64,000 nt of DNA, taken from contig NZ_JACGWU010000001.1 in the NCBI RefSeq assembly GCF_014137865.1, forward strand, positions 186,001-250,000, in the 5' to 3' direction. A model generated the notes under the pieces. It made no database searches. It was not told the origin of the DNA and saw only the letters and a program-made list of their open reading frames with translations. Made by a program: the position numbers and the translations under genes. Position 1 is the first letter of the stretch. Every line of letters starts with the position of its first letter. The stretch comes from Alpinimonas psychrophila. Lineage in GTDB: Bacteria > Actinomycetota > Actinomycetes > Actinomycetales > Microbacteriaceae. Shown here piece by piece: positions 26,785 through 34,398 of this stretch.

Positions 26785-27563
26785 CGACGCCAGCTCTTGA
26801 ACTCGTAAATGTCACCAAGTCTTTCGGTAACGTGACGGCGCTCAACAATGTCAGCCTCAAGGTTGAGCCCGGAACAGTGACCTGTGTCTTGGGTGACAAC
26901 GGTGCGGGCAAGTCAACTTTGATCAAGGTTCTTGCGGGTGTGCACAAGCCGTCATCGGGGGAGTTCCTTGTTGAGGGCGAGCATGCTGACTTCTCCTCAC
27001 CTCGTGATGCACTTCACCGGGGCATTGCCACGGTCTTCCAGGACCTCGCGACGGTTGCCCTGATGTCCATTTGGCGCAACTTCTTCCTTGGCAATGAGCC
27101 GAAGAAGTGGTGGAAGCCTCTTGGAATCATGGACACCAAGCTCGCGAAAGAAATCACGAAGCGAGAGTTGCTCGCGATGGGCATCGATCTTCGAGACTCC
27201 AACCAGGCCATTGGCACACTTTCTGGCGGGGAACGCCAGGCTGTTGCGATAGCTCGGGCGGTGCATTTCGGCGCGAAGGTTCTCATTTTGGATGAGCCGA
27301 CGAGTGCACTCGGTGTCCGTCAGTCTGGAATCGTCTTGAAGTATGTCCTTGCGGCCCGGGATCGAGGCGTTGCTGTTGTCTTCATCACGCACAATCCGCA
27401 CCACGCGTTCCTCGTTGGCGATCGTTTCTACCTTCTCAATCGTGGTCGCATGATCGCTGATTTCCAGCGCGGCAAGGTTGAACTGGATGAGCTGATCAAG
27501 GCCATGGCCGGCGGAGCCGAGCTCGAGCAGTTGACGCATGAGATTCAGGTCATCCGCAAGTAG
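26781..27563 (+). CDS. Sugar ABC transporter ATP-binding protein, single domain
   Basis: 260 residues with one complete nucleotide-binding domain: Walker A GDNGAGKST near residue 38, Q-loop TVFQDLA, signature LSGGERQAVAIARA, Walker B VLILDEPTSALG, and H-loop FITHNP. Most RbsA/XylG/MglA relatives are fused double-domain proteins of about 500 residues; this one has a single domain, as in the FrcA type, and would work as a homodimer. Translationally coupled to the permease. Confidence 0.93.
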   Translation: MTTPALELVNVTKSFGNVTALNNVSLKVEPGTVTCVLGDNGAGKSTLIKVLAGVHKPSSGEFLVEGEHADFSSPRDALHRGIATVFQDLATVALMSIWRNFFLGNEPKKWWKPLGIMDTKLAKEITKRELLAMGIDLRDSNQAIGTLSGGERQAVAIARAVHFGAKVLILDEPTSALGVRQSGIVLKYVLAARDRGVAVVFITHNPHHAFLVGDRFYLLNRGRMIADFQRGKVELDELIKAMAGGAELEQLTHEIQVIRK

Positions 27564-27572
27564 TTCGAGATC

Positions 27573-28355
27573 ATGACGCAATCATTCACGCTGGCTGTAT
27601 GCGCCGAGATGGTTTATGAAGACCTTCCCTTCGTTGAGCGCGTGAGAATTCTCGACTCCGAAGGCTTCGCGGTAGAGATGTGGGATTCCACTTCGAAGGA
27701 CGTGGCGAAACTCGAATCGACCGGAATACCCATCGTCTCAATGACCGGTTACCTTGAGGGCAGTGTCTCAGACAGGGAAAATGCCCACAGGGTCATTGAG
27801 ACCGCCGCCGAACTCGTTGAAACTGCGAAACGGCTTGGTTGCACAAGACTCGTCGTGCACTCGGCAGAGCTGGTCGCAGGATTGGCGGCTCGTCCCACGT
27901 TCCGGCCCTTAGGTCAAATGTGGTTTACGGCGCGGGACACCATGCTTCGACTAGGCGACCTGGGGGCACTCCACGGGCTGACGTTTTGTCTCGAGAATCT
28001 CAACACTGTGGTGGATCACCCGGGGATTCCTTTGGCGAGGGCCAAAGACACGCTAGAAATCATCCGCGAAGTCAATCATCCAAATGCGCGCATGATGCTC
28101 GATCTCTACCACGCCCAAATCGGCGAAGGGAATCTCCTTCAATTGATTCGGGATTCGCTTCCGTGGATTGGTGAGATTCAAGTAGCCGACGTTCCAGGGC
28201 GAGGGCATCCGGGGACAGGGGAAATCAACTTTTCTGCAATTGCTGCGGAGCTGACTGTGCTCGGCTATGAAGGAACAATCGGACTTGAGGGATGGGTTCG
28301 CGGAGACGTTGCGGCAGGGTTAGATCAGTTCCGAAAAGCATTTGCCGTCGAGTGA
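27573..28355 (+). CDS. Hydroxypyruvate isomerase-like TIM barrel protein
   Basis: 260 residues, AP-endonuclease-2/xylose-isomerase-like barrel. TFCLENLNT, MMLDLYHAQIGEGNL and IQVADVPGRGHPGTGEINF are the Hyi signatures (metal Glu, Asp/His, and the DVPGR-PGTGEI block). Hyi interconverts hydroxypyruvate and tartronate semialdehyde; related barrels include inosose isomerase IolI. It starts 9 bases after the ATPase stop and is the last gene of the transporter operon, so it is co-regulated with inositol uptake. Role is inferred: either an IolI-like isomerase or the Hyi step linking an aldolase product to glycerate. Confidence 0.8.
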   Translation: MTQSFTLAVCAEMVYEDLPFVERVRILDSEGFAVEMWDSTSKDVAKLESTGIPIVSMTGYLEGSVSDRENAHRVIETAAELVETAKRLGCTRLVVHSAELVAGLAARPTFRPLGQMWFTARDTMLRLGDLGALHGLTFCLENLNTVVDHPGIPLARAKDTLEIIREVNHPNARMMLDLYHAQIGEGNLLQLIRDSLPWIGEIQVADVPGRGHPGTGEINFSAIAAELTVLGYEGTIGLEGWVRGDVAAGLDQFRKAFAVE

Positions 28356-28523
28356 AGCGAGCTACCTCCGACATGCTCACGGTCGATGCCACAAGACCAA
28401 CGAGGCTTGCTTGGGGTTGGGCCTCGGGCCTGCTTCCGGAATACCTAACTGCGGGTAACCGGGATCTTTGCGGGGCAAGCTCAATGGCTGAGGTAATATC
28501 CCCCAAGGCGTTTGGCAGGCTAG

Positions 28524-29285
28524 CTACTTCTCGACGAGCGTTACTTCGAATGAGTAGAGGTCGGGGCGGTAGCAGTGGTGGCCAAATTCCACAGCGCGAC
28601 CAGAGCTGTCATAGGCCGTACGATCCATGGTCAGGAGTGCCGACGACTTGTCAATTTCCAACAGGTTCGCCTCCTCAGCCGTGGCCTTTCGGGCACCAAT
28701 ATGTTGCTTCGCGACGCGCATCGTGACGCCGCGTGAGCGCATGACTTGATAGAGGCCGTGCTCAACGATATCTTCGGCGACGAGGTCGATGAGCCCCGTG
28801 GGGAGCCAGTTTTCCATCACAGAAACGGCAACATTGTCGGTCAAGCGAATTCGACGCAGGTGAAGGGTGGGGGCACCTTCTTCGATGGCCAGCGCTGCCG
28901 CAATTTTTGAATCCGCTGGAATCACGTTCATTTCCAGCAGAATGGTCGAAGGCTTCTTTCCGCTTTGAGCGAGGTCGTCGTAAAGGCTCGTGAGCTCGAC
29001 GCCCCGCGTCACCTGACCGTGCACAACCTGCGTGCCGATTCCCCGGCGACGAACGAGAAGACCCTTGTCCACCAGTTCTTGGATTGCGCGACGAACGGTT
29101 GGGCGGCTCAGCCCGAGACGCTCCCCAAGGGCGACTTCGTTCTCCAAGCGTGAGCCGGGTGGAAGGTCACCTTCTAGGATTGCCTTTTCAAGGCGCTGTG
29201 AAATCTGAAAGTACAGGGGGATTGGGCCCGAGCGCTCAAGGTCCATGAAAAGACCGAGGGGCAGGATACTTTCTTTGGGATTCAT
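28524..29285 (-). CDS. GntR-family regulator (HutC/UTRA type), probable IolR
   Basis: 253 residues. N-terminal winged helix PLYFQISQRLEKAILEGDLPPGSRLENEVALGERLGLSRPTVRRAIQELVDKGLLVRRRGIGTQV, in shorter pieces PLYFQISQRLEKAIL and SRPTVRRAIQELVDKGLL, then a UTRA effector domain (LHLRRIRLTDNVAVSVMENWLP, LLTMDRTAYDSSGRAVEFG). Boxes of the form TGTYATGACA-like occur before iolC, the ABC operon and this gene itself, so it is the natural binder and autoregulates. ATG 29285 follows CTAAGGAAAC; an internal Met at residue 14 lacks an RBS. The effector is probably inositol-derived. Confidence 0.88.
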   Translation of the reverse strand: MNPKESILPLGLFMDLERSGPIPLYFQISQRLEKAILEGDLPPGSRLENEVALGERLGLSRPTVRRAIQELVDKGLLVRRRGIGTQVVHGQVTRGVELTSLYDDLAQSGKKPSTILLEMNVIPADSKIAAALAIEEGAPTLHLRRIRLTDNVAVSVMENWLPTGLIDLVAEDIVEHGLYQVMRSRGVTMRVAKQHIGARKATAEEANLLEIDKSSALLTMDRTAYDSSGRAVEFGHHCYRPDLYSFEVTLVEK

Positions 29286-29341
29286 GTGAAGTGAGTTTCC
29301 TTAGGCCAGTCAGCGTTGACACGAAGCAGAGTTTGGCTACT

Positions 29342-29352
29342 TGTTAAGACAT
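29342..29352 (+). promoter_or_regulatory. GntR box upstream of the gntR gene
   Basis: TGTTAAGACAT differs from TGTTATGACAT of the other boxes at one base and its complement still fits KGWCHTRACA (as I recall it). It lies 56 bases upstream of the gntR ATG, in keeping with autoregulation. Confidence 0.5.
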
Positions 29353-29432
29353 TATCACCACATTGCGGAAGGCATCAGAATCGGCGATTAACCGTGTTGG
29401 GGCTCGATCCCTTTTCATCTATCGGAGAGCGA

Positions 29433-30047
29433 TTACAGGCTCCCGCGAAGCTCGGAGTCCGTCTCGGCGGCCGTCAACACACGGCCAAAGAACGTGCGCA
29501 TGACGTTCTCGGTCGCCACCTGGGCAGGCGCGGTGAGGGCTCCCGTGGCATCCGACACAAAGGCAACCTTGTAATCGCGCATGTACGCGCCGCGCGCCGT
29601 CGACTCGCAACAGACCTCGGTGAGGGTACCCGTGATGATCACCGTATCAATCTGATTCAAGCCCCGGATGGAGCGAAGGACGGGCTCCAAATTCGTGGCA
29701 TAGAAGGCGTCATAGCGATACTTCTCAATGACGATGTCGTTCTCAGCGGGCTTAAGCGCATCAATGACCTGCACGCCAAAAGTTCCTTTGCGCATGCCCA
29801 CGGTCAGAAGTCGTTCGTTGTAGGTCGATTCGAGCGGAGAGACCGCGAAATCATCGCGCAACGTGTGCTGGGAATAGATAACGGGGATTCCGAGCTCGCG
29901 ACTCGTTGCAATCAGTTTCTGAATATAGGGGATAGCGGTGCGCGCCTCTGGCACCTCCATGGGATGGCCTTCGAGCACGAAGTCGTTTTGCATGTCAATT
30001 ACGAGGAGGGCAGTCTTGGCCGGGTCAATTTTCCACATGACCTCCAT
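29433..30047 (-). CDS. Isochorismatase-family cysteine hydrolase
   Basis: 204 residues. Catalytic triad positions are legible: Asp in LLVIDMQNDF (about 19), Lys in IEKYRYDAFYAT, Cys in TLTEVCCESTARGAYMRDY. Family members hydrolyse isochorismate, nicotinamide, N-carbamoylsarcosine, biuret or ureides. Nothing adjacent fixes the substrate; the partner gene downstream on the same strand is the GntR regulator, 147 bases away with its own operator. A nicotinamidase is less likely because the metal-binding D-x-H-x3-H motif is not apparent. Confidence 0.85.
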   Translation of the reverse strand: MEVMWKIDPAKTALLVIDMQNDFVLEGHPMEVPEARTAIPYIQKLIATSRELGIPVIYSQHTLRDDFAVSPLESTYNERLLTVGMRKGTFGVQVIDALKPAENDIVIEKYRYDAFYATNLEPVLRSIRGLNQIDTVIITGTLTEVCCESTARGAYMRDYKVAFVSDATGALTAPAQVATENVMRTFFGRVLTAAETDSELRGSL

Positions 30048-30140
30048 GATTCCGGAACTGGCCGGCTCGTCCTAGTGAATTCGTGCAGAGTTAGCCGCGT
30101 GCAACGAAGGCATCGGGGCTATAGGGGAACTCCCGCCCGG

Positions 30141-30146
30141 TAGAAT
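30141..30146 (+). promoter_or_regulatory. Extended -10 box for ychF
   Basis: TAGAAT eight bases before the GTG start with no Shine-Dalgarno between them. This spacing would put the transcription start at or next to the GTG, so a leaderless mRNA is likely, as is common in actinobacteria. Confidence 0.45.
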
Positions 30147-30154
30147 TGACTCTC

Positions 30155-31228
30155 GTGGCTCTTACAATTGCAATCGTCGGACTCCCCAACGTGGGCAAGT
30201 CAACCCTCTTCAACGCGCTGACCAAAAACTCGGTGCTCGCTGCGAACTACCCGTTCGCCACGATCGAGCCCAATGTCGGGGTTGTTAACCTCCCGGATGC
30301 GCGGCTCGCGGAGCTCGCGACCATCTTTGGCAGCGAACGCCTTCTGCCCGCGCCGGTGTCCTTCGTAGACATTGCCGGCATCGTGCGCGGCGCCAGTGAG
30401 GGCGAGGGCTTGGGAAACAAGTTCTTGGCCAACATTCGTGAGGCGGATGCCATCGCACAGGTCGTGCGCGGATTCGCCGACCCCGACATCATTCACGTCG
30501 ATGGCAAAGTTAACCCCGCCGGTGACATGGAGACCATCAACACCGAGCTGATTCTTGCCGACCTCCAGACGCTGGAGAAGGCTATCCCTCGTATTGAAAA
30601 AGAGGTTAAGGGCAAGAAGGCCGAGCCCATCGCGCTCGAGACCGCGCTCGCCGCTCAGGCATTTCTTGATGCCGGCCAGCCGCTCTCCTCCTCGACAATT
30701 GACCTTGAGCCCATCAAGGAAATGGGCCTGCTCACAGCTAAGCCTTTTATCTATGTCTTTAACGTGGACGAGGCAGTGCTCACCGACCCAACCAAGCGCG
30801 CCGAGCTGGAAGCTCTCGTGGCGCCAGCCAAGGCCGTGCTGCTGGATGCCAAGCTCGAGAGCGAGCTCATCGACCTCGACGAGGTTGACGCCACCGAACT
30901 CCTGGAGTCCACCGGACAATCCGAGTCGGGCCTGAACCAGCTTGCCCGAATCGGCTTCGACACCCTCGGCCTGCAGACCTACCTCACCGCCGGCCCCAAA
31001 GAGTGCCGCGCTTGGACCATCCACAAGGGCTGGACCGCTCCTCAGGCTGCCGGCGTCATCCACACTGATTTCCAGAAGGGGTTCATCAAGGCGGAGATAT
31101 TCTCCTTCGAGGACCTCATGGCTGCCGGCTCCATCGCCGAAGCCCGCGCCAAGGGCAAGGCCCGCATGGAGGGCAAGGACTACGTTATGCAGGATGGCGA
31201 CGTGGTCGAGTTCCGCTTCTCAAACTAA
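30155..31228 (+). CDS. ychF: Redox-regulated ATPase YchF (Obg-family)
   Basis: 357 residues. P-loop GLPNVGKST, switch region NYPFATIEPNVGVV, DIAGIVRGASEGEGLGN (G3), FNVDE in place of the NKxD motif (the reason YchF prefers ATP), coiled coil in the middle, and a C-terminal TGS domain ending DYVMQDGDVVEFRFSN. Ribosome-associated, linked to oxidative stress and translation. GTG 30155 is chosen because family members start MALTIAIVGLPN; a TTG three codons upstream is less likely. A weaker copy of the last dozen codons is seen at 31902-31940. Confidence 0.96.
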   Translation: MALTIAIVGLPNVGKSTLFNALTKNSVLAANYPFATIEPNVGVVNLPDARLAELATIFGSERLLPAPVSFVDIAGIVRGASEGEGLGNKFLANIREADAIAQVVRGFADPDIIHVDGKVNPAGDMETINTELILADLQTLEKAIPRIEKEVKGKKAEPIALETALAAQAFLDAGQPLSSSTIDLEPIKEMGLLTAKPFIYVFNVDEAVLTDPTKRAELEALVAPAKAVLLDAKLESELIDLDEVDATELLESTGQSESGLNQLARIGFDTLGLQTYLTAGPKECRAWTIHKGWTAPQAAGVIHTDFQKGFIKAEIFSFEDLMAAGSIAEARAKGKARMEGKDYVMQDGDVVEFRFSN

Positions 31229-31407
31229 CCTCTGGCACTCAGAACAAGTAACCACACGGGCAATAAAAGAGCCCGCATAGTCAAGCCGTGGCGCAGGGCA
31301 CAATAGGAACATCCCCGGAACCAAGGCCCGGGGCTTTGCCATGACGACCTGCAGAAAACCCAGATCAAACCCTGGCGCCTCATTAACTAAAGCAGATCAG
31401 GGGAGGT

Positions 31408-31659
31408 TTAGATGTTGTCGCTCTTGGTTTCGTGCTGTACGACCTGCTCGCCATTTGAGGGGTCCACTGCAGTGCGTGTTGTGGTCAACGACGAGCGCCT
31501 CTTCATGACAAGTACGAGCGAGATGATGAAGATCACGATCCCAGCCCCCATGAGCAGATAGCCGACGAACTGGAGGTTGATCCAGGTGACCTGGATGTTC
31601 AGCGCGAACGCCAAGATGGCGCCCACGACAAAGACGAAAATTCCTGAACCGATACCCAT
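31408..31659 (-). CDS. Small membrane protein, DUF6458 type
   Basis: 83 residues. MGIGSGIFVFVVGAILAFALN, then a short polar loop with VTWINLQFVGYLLMGAG and a second helix, followed by a basic MKRRSS and a hydrophilic tail. Two membrane helices. This matches small actinobacterial proteins named DUF6458 (recalled). Function unknown; no operon partner. RBS reading on its strand GAGAGGACTGAATT precedes the ATG. Confidence 0.8.
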   Translation of the reverse strand: MGIGSGIFVFVVGAILAFALNIQVTWINLQFVGYLLMGAGIVIFIISLVLVMKRRSSLTTTRTAVDPSNGEQVVQHETKSDNI

Positions 31660-32019
31660 AATTCAGTCCTCTCAATTGCGTTAGTGAGATTTCAACGTCA
31701 CCGGTTAGTTTTGTCAGGATTGACCGGTGGTCTGTACCTGCAAGGTAGCATAAGTTCTCCCGAATAGTGGGTCGGCGGAGCGGGAGCGGTTTCCTCGCAT
31801 GAACCTGGGGGAAAGAAAGACAGATGCGCCATGTACGCGGACGAACTCAGTACAAACAACCTCGGTCTGGTCACCATTAACATTTAGGCATCCACTTCAC
31901 CATGGATGGCAACGTGGTCGAATTCAGATTAAACGTCTAGCTACCCCAGGTTGCATTCGCAACCTCACAACGGTCCGGCGATGGCAGCAAGCCGAGATTC
32001 CCATAGACTTTTTCTGACC
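31660..32019. other. Gene-poor intergenic region
   Basis: About 400 bases between the DUF6458 gene and the SDR gene. No ORF with family character was found; short open frames here look random. It contains a 7-base inverted repeat CACCGGT/ACCGGTG at 31699-31729 and the ychF-like 3' remnant at 31881-31940. Composition is a little more AT-rich than the flanks by eye. Confidence 0.6.
31881..31940 (+). pseudogene. Remnant resembling the 3' end of ychF
   Basis: From 31902 the frame reads MDGNVVEFRLNV then TAG, against MQDGDVVEFRFSN then TAA at the true ychF end (31187-31228). At DNA level ACGTGGTCGA plus the preceding GATGGC are shared. Upstream in frame only HLGIHFT is open before a stop. It is too short to be a gene and looks like a leftover of a duplication or of an insertion at the ychF 3' end. 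Confidence 0.45.
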
Positions 32020-32036
32020 TGACCGATCTCCGGTCA
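32020..32036. promoter_or_regulatory. Inverted repeat before the SDR gene
   Basis: TGACCG at 32020-32025 and CGGTCA at 32031-32036 with a 5-base spacer, 25 bases before the GTG start. The size fits a TetR or MarR-type operator, but no such regulator is adjacent. Confidence 0.35.
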
Positions 32037-32060
32037 CCATGATTATCAAGGGAGTCCATT

Positions 32061-32735
32061 GTGCCTGTTATCGCAATCATTGGAGCTGGACCGGGACTCG
32101 GCGCGGCAGTTGCCCGAAAGTTCGGGCACGAAGGATTCTCGGTAGCGCTGATCTCGCGCACCCAATCGAAGCTCGACGACATGGCTGCGCAGCTCAGAGG
32201 CGTCGGCGTGACCGCGAGGGGTTACGCGGCAGATGTACGAGTACCGGCGGAGCTTGGTGACGCACTTGTCCGTGCTGCAGCGGAGTTGGGACCCATTACT
32301 ACGCTGCAGTACAGTCCGCTCCCTTCGCGTGACTATCTAAAGCCAGTGCTTGAAATGACTGCGGAGTTGGCGCTCGAAGCATTGCAGTTCTCAGCTCTCG
32401 GGCTCATCCACGCGGTGCGTGCGGTGTTACCAGCAATGCAAGAAGCACGCAACGGCAGTATCATCCTGATCAACGGCGGAACCTCGGTGAAGGCACGTGC
32501 TGGCTTCGCCGGCACATCGATCGCGTTCCCGGCTGAAAGCGCTTACGGTGAGATGCTCCATGATGTTCTAGCGGATCAGGGCATTCGTGTCGGTCAACTT
32601 GTGATTCCGGGGGGCATCCCACAGCTTCAGCTTCCCAACGGAATCGACGACGTCGCCGATCGTATTTGGGGCCTCCACGCTAACGCTGGTCCGTTCCGCA
32701 CACTGCTCATCCCACTCGAGGACGGCAGAGAATAG
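32061..32735 (+). CDS. Degenerate short-chain dehydrogenase/reductase
   Basis: 224 residues. N-terminal cofactor motif IIGAGPGLGAAVARKFG and SRTQSKLDDM are normal SDR features, and SIILINGGTSVKA contains the usual Ser region. Where the catalytic YxxxK belongs the sequence is FPAESAYGEM, so Tyr has become Phe and Lys has become Ser. It may bind NAD(P) without classic SDR catalysis. GTG start with AAGGGAG seven bases upstream. Standing alone between an empty region and the photolyase gene; possible transferred gene. Confidence 0.82.
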   Translation: MPVIAIIGAGPGLGAAVARKFGHEGFSVALISRTQSKLDDMAAQLRGVGVTARGYAADVRVPAELGDALVRAAAELGPITTLQYSPLPSRDYLKPVLEMTAELALEALQFSALGLIHAVRAVLPAMQEARNGSIILINGGTSVKARAGFAGTSIAFPAESAYGEMLHDVLADQGIRVGQLVIPGGIPQLQLPNGIDDVADRIWGLHANAGPFRTLLIPLEDGRE

Positions 32736-32774
32736 GGGCGCTTTTTTGCGCAGGCCTTGTGATAAATTTCGCTC

Positions 32775-34232
32775 ATGCAGCAGTTGCTTTTTGCCTACCA
32801 ATTAGGGCCGCATTTTGACCTCGGCGAACCCATTGTTCTCCTCGAGAGCATAGGGCGGTTGGCAGCTCGGCCTTATCATTGGCAGAAGGCGCACCTGATC
32901 CTCAGCGCAATTCGTCACCGCGCGCAAGATGACAATGTCACGCTCGTCAAGGCGCCGAGTTATCGAGAGTTTTTGGCGTCGAGCGCGGCGTCTTTTACGG
33001 TGGTTAATCCCACGTCGTTTGGTTACCGGAAACTCGTGGATTCGGAGCGATTTACTGTTTTTCCTAGTCGAGGATTCGTCACCAATGAGGATCGCTGGGC
33101 CTCGTGGATGGCACCCAAATCGGGCAAGGGCTTTGTGTTTGAAGACTTCTACCGGGATACGCGCCGCCGCACAGGCCTTCTCATGAACGACGCTGTGCCG
33201 ATCGGTGGTGCGTTTAATTTCGATCACGAAAACCGGTTGCCAGCGCCAAAGAAAGTGTCCTCCCTCCCCGTCGCCCCTCCGTGGCAGCCGACAGAGGATG
33301 ACATTGATGCCGGGGTTCGACGGGACCTCATGAGGTGGCAGGCCGAGGGCAAGATTCAGCTTTCAGGTAAAGACGGTCCGCGACTTTTTGCCGTCACGCG
33401 ACAGGAGGCTCTCGCGGCCCTAACGCACTTTATTGCGGAAAGATTAGATCTTTTTGGTCCCTATGAAGACGCGGGGTTAGAGGGTGATTGGGCCATGTCC
33501 CACTCCCTGCTGAGCGTGCCTCTTAATTTTGGACTGCTCGACCCTCTTGAGGTTGCACTGGCAGCTGAGGCTGCCTACCATTCCGGCAATGCCCGCTTGT
33601 CTTCGGTTGAGGGTTTCATCCGGCAGGTTATCGGATGGCGAGATTTTGTCTGGCATCTGTATTGGCATTTTGGCGAAGACTATACGGGCCTTAATTTCCT
33701 TAGCGCCACCGCGGAACTTCCGCCCTCGTGGAAAGAGCTGGATTCGACTCACGTCCAAGCAAACTGTGTCAGCCACACAATTGCTAAGGTCTCTGATCGA
33801 GGATGGCTTCACCACATTGAACGGCTCATGATTTTGGGAAATGTTGCAATGCAACGAGGTTTCAACCCACGAGAACTTAATGATTGGTTCATCAGTTCCT
33901 TCGTTGACGGAACGCCGTGGGTGATGCCGGTGAACGTGATCGGCATGTCTCAGTTTGCTGACGGAGGAATGATGAGTACAAAACCCTATGCGGGGGGAGG
34001 CGCATACATTTCCAAAATGACCAACTACTGCGGTGAATGTCCTTACAACCCTAAGGTCCGCGTCGGAGAAAATGCCTGCCCTGTCACCGCGGGTTACTGG
34101 GCCTTCCTCGATAGAAGTGAGGCTGAGTTAACAGGTAATTTTCGGATGGCTCAACCCATGGCGGCGATGAGAAAAATGGTGGATCGCCAGGCCATCCGTG
34201 AGCAAGAAAAGCTTCGCGGAACAGCACTTTAA
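32775..34232 (+). CDS. Fe-S bacterial cryptochrome/(6-4) photolyase
   Basis: 485 residues, FeS-BCP (CryPro/PhrB) class: flavoprotein that repairs (6-4) photoproducts or senses blue light and carries a [4Fe-4S] cluster. Four cluster Cys are in place: Cys331 (VQANCVSH), Cys419 and Cys422 (NYCGECPY) and Cys435 (NACPVTAGYW). FAD-domain blocks include VEGFIRQVIGWRDFVWHLYW, HHIERLMILGNVAMQRG and SFVDGTPWVMPVNVIGMSQFADGG. The N-terminal part is the Rossmann-like antenna domain (DUF523-like start LGPHFD). Start ATG 32775 without a strong RBS. Rhodopsin lies 6 kb further on. Confidence 0.93.
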   Translation: MQQLLFAYQLGPHFDLGEPIVLLESIGRLAARPYHWQKAHLILSAIRHRAQDDNVTLVKAPSYREFLASSAASFTVVNPTSFGYRKLVDSERFTVFPSRGFVTNEDRWASWMAPKSGKGFVFEDFYRDTRRRTGLLMNDAVPIGGAFNFDHENRLPAPKKVSSLPVAPPWQPTEDDIDAGVRRDLMRWQAEGKIQLSGKDGPRLFAVTRQEALAALTHFIAERLDLFGPYEDAGLEGDWAMSHSLLSVPLNFGLLDPLEVALAAEAAYHSGNARLSSVEGFIRQVIGWRDFVWHLYWHFGEDYTGLNFLSATAELPPSWKELDSTHVQANCVSHTIAKVSDRGWLHHIERLMILGNVAMQRGFNPRELNDWFISSFVDGTPWVMPVNVIGMSQFADGGMMSTKPYAGGGAYISKMTNYCGECPYNPKVRVGENACPVTAGYWAFLDRSEAELTGNFRMAQPMAAMRKMVDRQAIREQEKLRGTAL

Positions 34233-34398
34233 CGACTCATATGGGACTGCTGTCGGTTCTGTTGACTCCAAACCGTGAGGCACGCCAGTTCTCCGGAGTG
34301 TGGCCTTGCGGATCACAAATTTCATAGTGGAATCTAATTGCCGGTGCCGTCCCTTTGGGTTTTGTTACTCTCGTGATAGCAGACTGAAGTGAGGAATC

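Noticed and set aside
15018-29285. Sulfoquinovose or sulfo-sugar catabolism as an explanation for the aldehyde dehydrogenase, aldolase and ABC genes
   Set aside because: No sulfoquinovosidase, sulfolactate exporter (TauE/SafE) or YihS-like isomerase, and two IolD homologues plus iolB, iolC and iolE point to cyclitols.
30200-31063. 287-codon minus-strand frame inside ychF
   Set aside because: Opposite the P-loop and TGS domains of ychF; no motif and no RBS.
31660-32060. Small open frames (for example 72 codons at 31799-32017) in the gene-poor stretch
   Set aside because: No RBS, no family character and an unusual composition; likely random.
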